Below are positions 23,955 to 35,552 of a stretch of 64,000 bases of DNA, piece by piece. This DNA comes from Streptomyces sp. NBC_01446 (GTDB taxonomy: Bacteria; Actinomycetota; Actinomycetes; Streptomycetales; Streptomycetaceae). The translations under genes and the position numbers were made by a program. Below the pieces are notes generated by a model. It did not search any database. It was given only the letters and a program-made list of their open reading frames with translations, and was not told where the DNA came from. Position 1 is the stretch's first letter. Each line of letters begins with the position of its first letter. The stretch spans positions 248,001 to 312,000 of the forward strand of contig NZ_JAPEPO010000001.1 in NCBI RefSeq assembly GCF_026340095.1. The letters are read 5' to 3'.

Positions 23955-25466
23955 CTACCACTTGCCGGGCGCGTAGTCCTTCAGGAAGACGCCGTACAGG
24001 TCCTCGCCGGCCTCGCCGCGGACGACCGGGTCGTAGACGCGGGCCGCGCCGTCGATCAGGTCCAGGGGGGCGTGGAAGCCCTCGTCGGCGAGGCGCAGCT
24101 TGTCGTAGTGCGGCCGCTCGTCGGTGATCCAGCCGGTGTCGACCGAGGTCATGAGGATGCCGTCGGTCTGGAACATCTCCTGGGCGCTGGTCCGCGTCAC
24201 CATGTTCATGGCGGCCTTCGCGGCGTTCGTGTTCGGGTGCCCCGCGCCCTTGTAGCCGCGGCCGAAGACGCCCTCCATCGCCGAGACGTTCACGACGTAG
24301 GCGCGTCCGCTCGACGCCTTCTTCGCGGCGTCGGCCATCGCCGGGCGCAGCGCGCTGATCAGGATGAACGGCGCCGTGTAGTTGCACAGCTGGGTCTCGA
24401 GCAGCTCCACCGGGGAGATCTGCTCGATCGTCTGCACCCACGTGTTGCTGTCGACGACGTCCGGGACGAGGCCGCCCGCGTCGATGGCGCTGCCGTCGCG
24501 GTGCCGGGCGACGCTGGCGTTGCCCGCGACCAGGGCGAGATCGGCGACCTTCTGGGCGTCGAGGCCTGAGATACCGGCGGGCAGCGCGGTCAGGCCGTCG
24601 ACCGCGCCGGAGTTGAACGCGCCGATGACGTGGTGGGCGGGCAGCTCACCGGCCGGCAGCGGGGCGCTCTCGCCCTCGACGAGGGCGGCGTACGCGGAGG
24701 GCAGCCGGCGTACGGTCTGCGTCGCGTTGTTAATGAGGATGTCCAGCGGGCCCTGCTCGGCGACCTGCTCGGCCAGGGCCACGGCCTGGGCCGGGTCCCG
24801 CAGGTCGATGCCGACGACCTCGAGGCGGTCCATCCAGTCCGCCGAGTCGTCCATCGCCTTGAAGCGGCGGATGGCGTCCTTGGGGAACCGCGTCGTGATC
24901 GTCGTGTGCGCGCCGTCACGTAGCAGGCGCAGCGCGATGTACATGCCGATCTTGGCGCGGCCGCCGGTGAGCAGGGCGCGCTTGCCGGAGAGGTCGGCGC
25001 GGATGTCGCGCTTGGCGCGGTTCACGGCGGCGCACTCGGGACAGAGCTGGTGGTAGAAGTAGTCGACCTCGACGTACCGGGCCTTGCAGGTGTAGCAGGA
25101 GCGGGGACGCTGGAGTATCCCCGCGAGCTTGCCCTCCTGGACCTGCGAGGACGGCAGGAGGCCTTCGGTCTCGTCGTCGATGCGCTCGGCGGAGCCGGTC
25201 GCGGTCGCCTCGGTGACGGCCTTGTCGTGGGCCGTCTTCGCGGCGCGGCGGTCCTGGCGACGGCGCTGCTTCACGGTCCGGTAGATCCCGGCGGTGGCCC
25301 GCCGGACCTTGATCGCGTCGGGGTGGTCGACGTCCAGCTTGTCGAGTTCGTCGAGCACGCTCAGGCAGACGGCGAGCCGCTCGGGGTCGATCCCGGGGCC
25401 GAACGACTCCTGCGACACCACCATGGCGTTCATGGCGCCCGTCGGGCTGTCCTCTGTCATCGTCAC
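23955..25466 (-). CDS. Atypical SDR with N-terminal extension and zinc ribbon
   Basis: 503 aa, about twice a normal SDR. Residues 1-120 are charged and helical. A four-Cys knuckle (C124, C127, C142, C145: CYTCK...CPECA) precedes the Rossmann motif TGGRAKIG (167-174), DILINNATQTVRR and VNVSAMEG. Where SDRs have YxxxK this protein has TNAAK (HPNTNAAKAAMNMV), so the catalytic Tyr is missing while Lys remains. I recall this as a conserved subfamily, so it is not a random mutation. Function unknown; possibly a nonclassical reductase or a nucleotide-sensing protein. Confidence 0.85.
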   Translation of the reverse strand: MTMTEDSPTGAMNAMVVSQESFGPGIDPERLAVCLSVLDELDKLDVDHPDAIKVRRATAGIYRTVKQRRRQDRRAAKTAHDKAVTEATATGSAERIDDETEGLLPSSQVQEGKLAGILQRPRSCYTCKARYVEVDYFYHQLCPECAAVNRAKRDIRADLSGKRALLTGGRAKIGMYIALRLLRDGAHTTITTRFPKDAIRRFKAMDDSADWMDRLEVVGIDLRDPAQAVALAEQVAEQGPLDILINNATQTVRRLPSAYAALVEGESAPLPAGELPAHHVIGAFNSGAVDGLTALPAGISGLDAQKVADLALVAGNASVARHRDGSAIDAGGLVPDVVDSNTWVQTIEQISPVELLETQLCNYTAPFILISALRPAMADAAKKASSGRAYVVNVSAMEGVFGRGYKGAGHPNTNAAKAAMNMVTRTSAQEMFQTDGILMTSVDTGWITDERPHYDKLRLADEGFHAPLDLIDGAARVYDPVVRGEAGEDLYGVFLKDYAPGKW

Positions 25467-25584
25467 CGCTGCGTTCCTCGCGTCACTCGGACCGCGGCGT
25501 GCTGTGAGGGACCGCGGATGCTCCCAAAAGGCGGAACCTTACAACCTGCTGTCGACATTCCGCCAAGTGGGCAGTTTATCCCGC

Positions 25585-25616
25585 TCCAGGACCGGTCCGG
25601 GAACGCCGGTCCTGGA
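25585..25616 (-). terminator. Terminator hairpin after the acyltransferase gene
   Basis: An 11-bp perfect stem (TCCAGGACCGG and complement) with a 10-nt loop lies 43 bp past the acyltransferase stop and upstream of the atypical SDR gene. Confidence 0.7.
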
Positions 25617-25658
25617 TCTTGGTCCGGTACGGCCGCGGGGCGACGCCGCCCCTCTCCC

Positions 25659-27065
25659 TCAGAGCCCCCGCTGCTCCGTCTCGCACACCCTCACCAGGGC
25701 CGCGAGTTCCTCGCGGATGCCGGTCGCCAGTACGTCCAGGTCGGGGACCGCGGCCGCGTCGGCGACCAGGCCGTAGTGCACACGCCCCCGGTACGTGGAC
25801 ACGGCCACGGCGAGGGACTGGCCCTGGGCCAGCGGAGCGAGCGGGTAGACCTCGGTGAGCGGGCAGCCGCCGAGCCGCAGGCCGAGGCTCGGCAGCGGCA
25901 CGCTCGTGACCAGGATGTCGAACAGGAGCCTGGCCGCCTGGGCTACGACGGGCCCGCCGATCAGGTGACCGAGCGGCGGCACATGGTCGGCGAGCAGCGC
26001 CACGGCGCCGGCGCCGCGCTGCGGGCCCGCGTCCTTGTTGTGGTCCATGGCCGTACGGACCGAGCGCAGCCGGGCCAGCGGGTCGCCCTCGTCGACCGGC
26101 AGCTTCACCAGGTAGCCGGAGAGCCGGTTGCCCTGGGGGTGGGCCGTACGGGGACGGCGCCGCGAGACGGGGATCAGGGCCCGCGGGCGCACCCCTTCGC
26201 TGCCGTTGCCGCGCTCGTCGAGCCAGCGCCGCAGGGCCCCCGCCACGACGGCGATGAGGACGTCGTTGACGGTGCCTCCGACCGTCTTGCGGACCCGGTG
26301 CACATCGTCGAGTTCCAGGACGACGCCCTCCGTGCGGCGGGTGCCCGTGGCGGTCGAGGAGAAGGCAGCCGAGGTATGCACGTCCCAGGTGGCGCGGACG
26401 ACGGAGGTGCCGATGTCGAGGGCCGTGACGGCGCTGGAGGCACTGTCCCGCAGGAGGCCCGGCAGCTTGCGCGGGTCGAGGTCGCCGAGCCGGAGGTCAC
26501 GCATGCCGGGGAACGGCAGCCGGAACCCGCCGGGCGCCTCGGCGGGGGGCGCCGCCCGGGAGACGGGCAGGTCCATCGGGTCCATCACCCCGGCGGCGAG
26601 CGTCAGCGCCCGCAGCCCGTCGGCCAGCGCGTGGTGGAACTTGAACAGGACCGCGAACGAGGTGCCGTCCGCACCCGGCAGGACATGTGCCTCCCAAGGG
26701 GGCCTCGCCCGGTCGAGCGGCCGCTCCATCAGGGCACCAGCCGCCGCGTGGAAATCCGCGGTGGGCTCGGTGAGCCGTACGTGGTCGAGCGGTTCGAAGT
26801 CGGGTACGGGCACGCGCGCCGCGCCGCCCACGGGGATCCGCACTCCTTGGATGCGCATCCGCAGTCCGGGGACGGCGGGGGCACGGGCGGCGAGGAGCTC
26901 CACCGCGTGCTGGGCGTCGCCCGGCGACCCCGTGGCGAACACCCCCAACGCGCCCAGGTGCATCGGGTGTTCGGCGGTCTCGATGTTCCAGAACGCCAGG
27001 TCGAGTGGCGCGAGGAGGTCCGGGCTCGGCGCGGGCCGAGAGTGCTGGGACTGCTGAGAGTTCAC
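25659..27065 (-). CDS. Wax ester synthase / diacylglycerol acyltransferase (WS/DGAT)
   Basis: 468 aa, the family's usual length. The catalytic HHALADG (144-150; HHxxxDG) lies after RARPPWEAHVLPG, and the C-terminal DUF1298 part carries GGTVNDVLIAVVAGALRRWL and VPLPSLGLRLGGCPLTEVYPLAPL. It should acylate diacylglycerol or fatty alcohols with acyl-CoA to make storage lipid at the inner membrane face. Flanked by terminators on both sides, so a single-gene unit. Confidence 0.92.
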   Translation of the reverse strand: MNSQQSQHSRPAPSPDLLAPLDLAFWNIETAEHPMHLGALGVFATGSPGDAQHAVELLAARAPAVPGLRMRIQGVRIPVGGAARVPVPDFEPLDHVRLTEPTADFHAAAGALMERPLDRARPPWEAHVLPGADGTSFAVLFKFHHALADGLRALTLAAGVMDPMDLPVSRAAPPAEAPGGFRLPFPGMRDLRLGDLDPRKLPGLLRDSASSAVTALDIGTSVVRATWDVHTSAAFSSTATGTRRTEGVVLELDDVHRVRKTVGGTVNDVLIAVVAGALRRWLDERGNGSEGVRPRALIPVSRRRPRTAHPQGNRLSGYLVKLPVDEGDPLARLRSVRTAMDHNKDAGPQRGAGAVALLADHVPPLGHLIGGPVVAQAARLLFDILVTSVPLPSLGLRLGGCPLTEVYPLAPLAQGQSLAVAVSTYRGRVHYGLVADAAAVPDLDVLATGIREELAALVRVCETEQRGL

Positions 27066-27164
27066 TGAGGCCGCTCTCGCGTCGACGACTGGGGAAAGCA
27101 GTCAACCGCTCTCCGGTGATTACGGTCAAGTACGATCAAGCTACACACAGTAAACAACAGATTA

Positions 27165-27195
27165 AGACCCGCCCCCTCGGTGAAGGGGCGGGTCT
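27165..27195 (-). terminator. Terminator hairpin with T-rich tail after the GH92 gene
   Basis: An 11-bp perfect stem (AGACCCGCCCC and complement, loop 9 nt) lies just past the GH92 stop. On the coding strand it is followed by TTAATCTGTTGTTT, an unusually T-rich tail for this genome, so it fits an intrinsic terminator. Confidence 0.85.
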
Positions 27196-27223
27196 CGTGG
27201 TGCCGGTGGGGCGCGTGTTGCCG

Positions 27224-29569
27224 TTACTTCAGCGCGGGCGGCGCCGCGTCGGCGGAAGTGCCCCAGGTGGAGGGCTTGTCGCCGACCGTGAAGGACAGCT
27301 CCCGCAGCCCGCGGATGTCGTCCGTCGTCAGATACGTCTTCCCGAAAGCGGTTCCGTCGGTCTGCGCCGACTGGATGTACCGCGCCGAGTCCGACGCCCC
27401 CGGAGCCTTCACCGTGAGGTGGCCCTTCGGGTAGTAGCGCCGGTCGAGGGTCACGTCCACCCGTTCGAAGACCGGGGTCGACAGGCCCCAGGTGTCCGTG
27501 CCGGGCTGGACCGGGAAGATTCCGATCGACGACAGGACGTTCCAGGCGGACATGGTCCCGAGGTCGTCATTTCCGGTCATGCCGGTCGGGGCGTCCGTGA
27601 AGAGCGTGAGCGCCGCGTGCACGACGTCGGTCGTCTTCCAGGGCTGACCGGTCGAGAGGTACGTGTAGGGCGCTATCAGGTCGGGCTCGTTCTGCGGGTT
27701 GTACTTGTCCGCGTTGTAGTAGTCGTACGGACCGTTGACCCACACCTCACGGGCGGTCTTCGCGGGGTCCTGCACCAGCTGGTCGTACGCGAAGAACGAG
27801 TCGAGGCGGTCGTTGGCCGCCTTGGTGCCACCAATCAGGCCGACCATGCCGGGCAGGTCCTGCGGGACGAGCCACTGGTACTGCCAGGACGTGCCCTCGT
27901 GGAAGCCCTCGCTCTTGGCGGGGTCGGCCGGGCCGGTGAAGGTGCCCGCCGCGTCCCGCGCCCGGAAGAAGCCGGTCGAACTGTCGAAGATCTTCCGGTA
28001 GTTCTGCGCCCGCTGCGTGTACCGCGCCGCGTCGTCCTTGTGGCCCAGGTCCTTCGCCATCTGCCCGAGCATCGCGTCGGACAGCGCGTACTCCAGGGTC
28101 GCGGAGGCGCCGTGGTCGTAGTCGGAGTCGCCCGGCTTCACATGCGCGCGGTCCTTGATGTACGGCGCGAAGCCGTCCGCGATGTACTCCTTGTTGGCCT
28201 CACGGCCGACCGGCGCGGAGTCGGCGGGCGGGACCCCGTCGGCGTTCTTCTTCAGCGCGCGGTACGCCTGCTCCTCGTAGCCCTTGAGCAGCCCCTGCTG
28301 ATAGGCGTTCGTGAGGAACGGGGTGACCGGGTCACCCGTCATGATGTTCGTCTCGACCGTGCCGTAGCCCCACTTGGGCAGCCAGCCGCTCTCCTCGTCG
28401 ATCTTGATGACGGATATCGCCATGTCGCGGGACTCACGCGGCGCGAGCAGCGACAAGAGCTGCGCCTGCGTGCGGTAGGTGTCCCACAGGGACCAGTTCT
28501 GGTAGTACGTGTAGCCCTTGGCCCGGTGGATCTTCTGGTCCCAGCCGGTGTAGCGGCCGTCGACGTCACTGCCGATGTTCGGCGCGAGGAACGAGCGGTA
28601 CAGGGACGAGTAGAAGGTGCGGCGGAGCGTGTCGCTGCCGCCCTGCGCCTTGACGTCGTCGAGCCGGTCCTCCCACGCGGCCTGCGCGGCGTGCTCGACG
28701 CGGTCGTACGAACGGCCGCCCTCGGAGCTGAGGTTGAGCGCCGCGCCCTGCGCGTCGACGTACGAAATCGCCGTGGTCGCCTCGACGCTGCGGTCCTTGG
28801 AGGTGTCGAAGCGCACGAACGCGCCGCTGCGCTCACCGCCGGCCGTCGACTTCTTCGAGCCCTCGGTGACCGCGTCGCCCTTCCACGTCCCCGAGGTCTT
28901 GAACGGCCGGTCGAAGCGGGTGATCGTGTACACCGTGTACGGCTTGGTGTCCTGGCAGAACCCACTGCCCGTGATGGCCGTGCGGACGGTGCGGTTGTCG
29001 AGGATCTCGACCTTGGTGTTCAGGGTCTTGTGCAGCGACTGGCCGGCGTTGATGAGGACGTTGGCCTTGTCGGTGGCGGGGAACGTGTAGCGCTGCACGC
29101 CGGTGCGCTTCGTCGCGGTCAGCTCGGCCTCGATGCCCGTCTTCAGGCCGACCTTGTACGAGCCCGGGCTCGCCTTCTCGTCGTCGTGGCTGAACTCGGC
29201 CGCGTACTTCGCGTAGTCGGTCGACGTGATGTCGCCGGTCGTGGGCAGCACGGGCAGATCGCCGCCGAGGCCGCAGCCGACGCCGGACAGATGCACGGTG
29301 GAGAAGCCGCGGATGTGGTTCTCGGAGTAGTCGTAACCGGTGTTGTGCCCCGTGTCGGGCGAGAACTGCACCATGCCGAAGGGCACGGCGGCGCCTGGGT
29401 AGGTGTTGCCCTCGTTCTCGGTGCCGATGAACGGGTTGACCAGATCGGTGAGCCGGCCCTCGTCGGAGGCCGCTGCCGCCTGGGCAGACGGCACAGTGAG
29501 CGCACCGCCCAGGAGCGCGGCCGCCGCCACCGCCGTCCCCGCTCCGCGCAGCCGTTGGGTCCATCTCAT
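27224..29569 (-). CDS. Secreted GH92 alpha-mannosidase
   Basis: 781 aa. The start at MRWTQRLRG has AGGAGG upstream and gives a Sec signal (GTAVAAAALLGGALTVPSAQA). GH92 hallmarks are intact: VNPFIGTENEGNTYPGA, FSTVHLSGVGCGLGGDLPVLP, EGTSWQYQWLVPQDLPGM and GMTGNDDLGTMSAWNVLSSIG, with the catalytic acidic residues in the last block. These are Ca2+-dependent exo-alpha-mannosidases (mostly alpha-1,2) acting on N-glycan or yeast mannan. A LacI-type operator overlaps its promoter, suggesting induction by a mannose-containing sugar. Confidence 0.93.
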   Translation of the reverse strand: MRWTQRLRGAGTAVAAAALLGGALTVPSAQAAAASDEGRLTDLVNPFIGTENEGNTYPGAAVPFGMVQFSPDTGHNTGYDYSENHIRGFSTVHLSGVGCGLGGDLPVLPTTGDITSTDYAKYAAEFSHDDEKASPGSYKVGLKTGIEAELTATKRTGVQRYTFPATDKANVLINAGQSLHKTLNTKVEILDNRTVRTAITGSGFCQDTKPYTVYTITRFDRPFKTSGTWKGDAVTEGSKKSTAGGERSGAFVRFDTSKDRSVEATTAISYVDAQGAALNLSSEGGRSYDRVEHAAQAAWEDRLDDVKAQGGSDTLRRTFYSSLYRSFLAPNIGSDVDGRYTGWDQKIHRAKGYTYYQNWSLWDTYRTQAQLLSLLAPRESRDMAISVIKIDEESGWLPKWGYGTVETNIMTGDPVTPFLTNAYQQGLLKGYEEQAYRALKKNADGVPPADSAPVGREANKEYIADGFAPYIKDRAHVKPGDSDYDHGASATLEYALSDAMLGQMAKDLGHKDDAARYTQRAQNYRKIFDSSTGFFRARDAAGTFTGPADPAKSEGFHEGTSWQYQWLVPQDLPGMVGLIGGTKAANDRLDSFFAYDQLVQDPAKTAREVWVNGPYDYYNADKYNPQNEPDLIAPYTYLSTGQPWKTTDVVHAALTLFTDAPTGMTGNDDLGTMSAWNVLSSIGIFPVQPGTDTWGLSTPVFERVDVTLDRRYYPKGHLTVKAPGASDSARYIQSAQTDGTAFGKTYLTTDDIRGLRELSFTVGDKPSTWGTSADAAPPALK

Positions 29570-29594
29570 GGCGAGACCGCCTCCTAGAGTCCTA

Positions 29595-29606
29595 GACAAC
29601 GTTGTC
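29595..29606. promoter_or_regulatory. LacI-family operator of the GH92 gene
   Basis: GACAACGTTGTC is a perfect 12-bp palindrome with the central CG typical of LacI-family operators in Streptomyces. It lies 26 bp upstream of the mannosidase start, in the promoter region. No LacI gene is in the window. Confidence 0.75.
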
Positions 29607-29722
29607 AACGCAAGCGCGATCATTCTTCTGTCGTGTACGTGTACTCGTCAAGGGACACGGCAACGGGAGCCCCGCGAACCAGGCACGGCGCAGGGCCCCC
29701 ACCGACGAGAGGTCAGGAACCG

Positions 29723-30943
29723 TCAGCCCACGACCTGCCGGCCCTTGCCCAGCGCGATCACCCCGCCCTTCGACACGGTGTACAGCTCGGCGTCCCGCTC
29801 CGGGTTGACGCCGATGGTCGCGCCCGGCGGGACGTCCACGTTCTTGTCGAGTACGGCCCCGCGCACCACGGCACCCCTGCCGATCCGGACGTTGTCGTGC
29901 AGGACCGAGCCCTGGACGACGGCGCCCTCCTCGACGGTGACGCCCGGGGACAGGACGGAACGGGTGACCTGACCGCGGATGACGCAGCCCGGACTGACGA
30001 TCGACTGGCCCGCGATGCCGCCCGCGCAGAACTTGGCGGGCGGCAGCTGCCCGGGGTGCGTGTAGATGGGCCAGCGCCGGTTGTCGAGGTTGAAGGCGGG
30101 CTTGTCCGAGAGCAGGTCGAGATGGGCCTCGTAGTACGCGTCGAGAGTGCCGACGTCCCGCCAGTAGCCGTGCTCGTGGGGCGTCTCCCCGGGGACATGG
30201 TTGCCGTCGAAGTCGTAGAGCTGGGCGACGCCGCGCTCGGTGAGCATCGGAAGAATCGAACCGCCCATGTCATGAACGGAGTTGAGCATCTCGGAGTCCT
30301 GCTGCAACGCGTCGATGAGGGTCTTCGTGGTGAAGACGTAGTTGCCCATGGAGGCGAACACCTGATGCGGGGAGCCGGGGATGCCGGGCGGGTCGGCCGG
30401 CTTCTCCAGGAAGCGGTCCACGCGCGTGCCGTCACCGGCCGGCGTGATGATCCCGAACGACGAGGCGTCCGCGCGGGGTACACGGATGCCCGCGACCGTG
30501 ACACCCGCGCCGCTCTCGATGTGCTGCTGGAGCATCTGGCGCGGATCCATGCGGTAGACGTGGTCGGCCCCGAACACCGCGATGTAGTCGGGCTGTTCGT
30601 CGTGGACCAGGTTCAGCGACTGGAGGATGGCGTCCGCGCTGCCGAGGTACCAGCGCGGACCCAGGCGCTGCTGGGCCGGGACGGGCGTGACGTAGTTGCC
30701 GAGCAGGCTCGACATGCGCCAGGTCGTCGTGACGTGCCGGTCGAGCGAGTGCGACTTGTACTGGGTCAGGACGCAGATGCGCAGAATGTCGGCATTGACG
30801 AGGTTGGACAGGACGAAATCGACGAGGCGGTACGTGCCGCCGAAGGTCACCGCCGGTTTCGCCCGGTCGGCGGTGAGTGGCAGCAGGCGCTTGCCCTCCC
30901 CGCCCGCCAGTACGATCCCGAGCACCGAAGGTCCACCGCGCAT
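29723..30943 (-). CDS. glgC: Glucose-1-phosphate adenylyltransferase
   Basis: 406 aa, starting at [20 protein letters not shown] (the usual actinomycete N-terminus; a GTG 18 bp upstream has no ribosome site). It has the nucleotidyltransferase motif [26 protein letters not shown] (catalytic Asp), the substrate motif FLEKP and a C-terminal left-handed beta-helix ([21 protein letters not shown]). It makes ADP-glucose for glycogen synthesis. It follows glgA by 48 bp on the same strand. Confidence 0.95.
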   Translation of the reverse strand: MRGGPSVLGIVLAGGEGKRLLPLTADRAKPAVTFGGTYRLVDFVLSNLVNADILRICVLTQYKSHSLDRHVTTTWRMSSLLGNYVTPVPAQQRLGPRWYLGSADAILQSLNLVHDEQPDYIAVFGADHVYRMDPRQMLQQHIESGAGVTVAGIRVPRADASSFGIITPAGDGTRVDRFLEKPADPPGIPGSPHQVFASMGNYVFTTKTLIDALQQDSEMLNSVHDMGGSILPMLTERGVAQLYDFDGNHVPGETPHEHGYWRDVGTLDAYYEAHLDLLSDKPAFNLDNRRWPIYTHPGQLPPAKFCAGGIAGQSIVSPGCVIRGQVTRSVLSPGVTVEEGAVVQGSVLHDNVRIGRGAVVRGAVLDKNVDVPPGATIGVNPERDAELYTVSKGGVIALGKGRQVVG

Positions 30944-30979
30944 CCCAGCCCCCAGCTTCACCTTGAGGATCCAATTGGC

Positions 30980-31021
30980 CTTGTTGACGGACTACTTCGC
31001 CTTGTTGACGGACTGCTTCGC
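30980..31021 (-). repeat. 21-bp tandem duplication at the glgA stop codon
   Basis: Two 21-bp units (30980-31000 and 31001-31021) differ at one base. On the coding strand the first reads GCGAAGCAGTCC... and the second GCGAAGTAGTCC..., turning Gln (CAG) into the TAG stop. CCTTGAGGAT also repeats exactly at 30961 and 31021, 60 bp apart, so a longer duplication linked the glgA end and glgC start. Confidence 0.8.
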
Positions 31022-32176
31022 CTTGAGGATCTCCTCGTACACGTCGGCCGTGCGCCGGGCCACGGTGTCCCAGCCGAACTCGCGCTGCGAGCGCTCACGT
31101 CCGGCGGCGCCCATGCGGGCCGCCTCTCCAGGGTCCGCCACCAGCCGGTTCAGGGCCTGCGCGAGCCCGCTCTCGAACGCCTGCGGGTCCCGCTCCTCGT
31201 AGGGCACGAGGAGGCCGGTCGTCCCGTCGGCGACGACCTCGGGGATGCCGCCGACGGCGGAGGCCACGACGGCGGTGCCGCACGCCATCGCCTCCAGGTT
31301 CACGATGCCGAGGGGTTCGTACACCGACGGACAGACGAACGCCCGCGCATGGGTGAGGAGCTGGACCACCTCGGTACGAGGCAGCATCTGCGGGATCCAG
31401 TGGACACCGTCCCGAAGCGCGCGCAACTCGTCCACGAGAGTGCGGAATTCGCGCCCGATGGCAGGGGTGTCGGGGGCTCCGGCGCACAGGATCAGCTGCG
31501 CCGAAGGGTCCAACTCCTTGGCCGCCCTCAGGAGATGCGGAACACCCTTCTGCCGCGTGATGCGTCCGACGAAGACGACGTACGGGCGCCCCTGGTCGAC
31601 GCCGATGCGGTCGAGGACGTCCGTTGCGGGGTCGGGACGGTAGAGAGCGGAGTCGATGCCGTTGTGGACGACGCGGACCCTCGCCGGGTCGATCGCCGGA
31701 TAGCAGGCCAGGATGTCGTCGCGCATGGCTCCGGAGACGGCGATGACCGCGTCGGCCGCCTCGACGGCCGTGCGCTCGGCCCAGCTCGACAGCGCGTATC
31801 CGCCACCGAGTTGCTCGGCCTTCCAGGGGCGCAGCGGTTCGAGCGAGTGCGCGGTCACGATGTGCGGGATGCCGTGGAGCAACTTGCCCATGTGTCCCGC
31901 GAGATTGGCGTACCAGGTGTGGGAGTGGACGAGTTCGCGGCCTTCCAGCGCCGCGGCGATGGACAGGTCCACGGAGAAGGTGCGCAGTGCGTCGTTCGCC
32001 CCGTCGAGCGCCTGCCAGGCGCGGTGCCGCCGCAGCCCCTCGGCGCCGCCCTCGCCCCAGGTGTGCACGTCGAGGTCGACGAGGGGACGTAACTCCCTTG
32101 CGAGGAACTCGACATGGACGCCCGCGCCGCCGTAGACGTCCGGCGGGTACTCCCGGGTCAGCAGCCCCACTCTCAT
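30992..32176 (-). CDS. glgA: Glycogen synthase / alpha-maltose-1-phosphate synthase (GT4)
   Basis: 394 aa. It starts RVGLLTREYPPDVYGGAGVH, the actinobacterial GT4 GlgA/GlgM type, with catalytic-site motifs HSHTWYANLAGH, VVHNGIDSALY, FVGRITRQKGVPHLLRA and the sugar-nucleotide motif PSVYEPLGIVNLEAMACGT. It transfers glucose from ADP-glucose to glucan or to glucose-1-phosphate (GlgM activity). The start has GGGGG upstream; an earlier in-frame ATG would add 17 basic residues not typical of the family. The C-terminus ends in a duplicated AKQSVNKAK tail next to a 21-bp repeat. Confidence 0.92.
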   Translation of the reverse strand: MRVGLLTREYPPDVYGGAGVHVEFLARELRPLVDLDVHTWGEGGAEGLRRHRAWQALDGANDALRTFSVDLSIAAALEGRELVHSHTWYANLAGHMGKLLHGIPHIVTAHSLEPLRPWKAEQLGGGYALSSWAERTAVEAADAVIAVSGAMRDDILACYPAIDPARVRVVHNGIDSALYRPDPATDVLDRIGVDQGRPYVVFVGRITRQKGVPHLLRAAKELDPSAQLILCAGAPDTPAIGREFRTLVDELRALRDGVHWIPQMLPRTEVVQLLTHARAFVCPSVYEPLGIVNLEAMACGTAVVASAVGGIPEVVADGTTGLLVPYEERDPQAFESGLAQALNRLVADPGEAARMGAAGRERSQREFGWDTVARRTADVYEEILKAKQSVNKAK

Positions 32177-32223
32177 GCAGAACCCCCGTCGTCCGTAGCG
32201 TGCCCGGCCGCGCACCTTCATGG

Positions 32224-32958
32224 TCACCCAGAAGCGGCCGGTGGGGAAGAGTGCTGCGGCGGCCGCTCGAAGCAGCAGTCTCCGCAGAGACCGCCGCCCG
32301 GGGCGCGGTAGATGAGGCAGCAGCTCGTGCGGCGGAAGGCGGTGCCGGTGCGGGTGCCGGTCGCGGCGAGGCGGGGGTCTTCGAAGAGTTCCGTGGTCAG
32401 GAGGCGGGCACGGGCGGCGACGTCGGGGCGCCCCGCCCGGCGCGCCCAGCGGCTGATCTCGCGGGCCGCGCCGGCGAGCGCGGACCCGGCGTTGCCGCGC
32501 AGCAGCGGGGCCGATACGCGGTAGCGGGCGCGCAGTGCGGCCGACAGCGGTTCGAGGTGGCGGTCGAGTACGAGCTCCGCGATGTGCGCGCTGCCGGCGG
32601 GGAGCTGCCCCGTACCGGCGAGGAACAGGTCGTCGGGCGCACTGGCGTCGGGGTTCCAGTGCAGCAGCGCGGGGTCGAGGTCGGGGACGCGGCCGAAGAG
32701 GGCGGCGCTGCCGAGCGACAGCGACCAGAGGCGCGCCGCGAGTCCGAGTTGGGCGACGGACACGGCGACGCGCGCTTCGGGCACGGAGAGGGCCCGCGCG
32801 ACCTTCTCGACGCGGTACGCGAGAGGGTCGCGGACCGGTGCGCCGCTCTGATAGACGCGCCCCAGCGTCGGTAGATCACTCTCTGTCGCGCCGGTCTCAC
32901 ACAGAGCGAAGAAGCCGCCGAGGGAACAGAGTTCGCGCAGGTCGATGTGGGCTGTCAC
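32224..32958 (-). CDS. FhuF-like (2Fe-2S) ferric-siderophore reductase
   Basis: 244 aa. The C-terminal RRTSCCLIYRAPGGGLCGDCCF carries the CC-x(10)-CxxC ligands of FhuF-type [2Fe-2S] proteins, which release iron from ferric siderophores in the cytoplasm. The rest is the helical FhuF-like domain of low sequence conservation. The GTG at VTAHIDLRELCSLGG is the best start I see, with a short GAGG just upstream; the longer frame would overlap the divergent transporter gene. No siderophore transporter adjoins it. Confidence 0.85.
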   Translation of the reverse strand: MTAHIDLRELCSLGGFFALCETGATESDLPTLGRVYQSGAPVRDPLAYRVEKVARALSVPEARVAVSVAQLGLAARLWSLSLGSAALFGRVPDLDPALLHWNPDASAPDDLFLAGTGQLPAGSAHIAELVLDRHLEPLSAALRARYRVSAPLLRGNAGSALAGAAREISRWARRAGRPDVAARARLLTTELFEDPRLAATGTRTGTAFRRTSCCLIYRAPGGGLCGDCCFERPPQHSSPPAASG

Positions 32959-33179
32959 GGCCTCAGTACAGCAAGTAGGCGTCCGCAGGTCACGGGTGGG
33001 GTGCACCCCGTGTCCCCCACCGGGTGGAGGACCGGGGGCGGGTCGTACTCCATCGGCAGTAGGACCCAATGCGTGCTCAGGTACGACGACGTGAGCGCCG
33101 GAAAGAGAGATCGTAGAGGCATGGAAACCGACCGTTCGCCGCGCCACGGGATGCGCTGCCGCACAGTGAGGAGCGGGCG

Positions 33180-35442
<2,263 letters not shown>

Positions 35443-35552
35443 TCAGAAGCGGCAAGTTAGCCGCTCCCGCACACTCATGACAAGACCCGCACAGGAGTGA
35501 CACGGCCAGTCAAGAGGGGTCAAGGGGGCTTTCCCCAGGCTTAGTTCGCGTA

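Noticed and set aside
32947..33179. Longer N-terminus for the FhuF-like protein (start near 33189)
   Set aside because: It would overlap the divergent transporter start and adds a low-complexity segment not seen in FhuF proteins.
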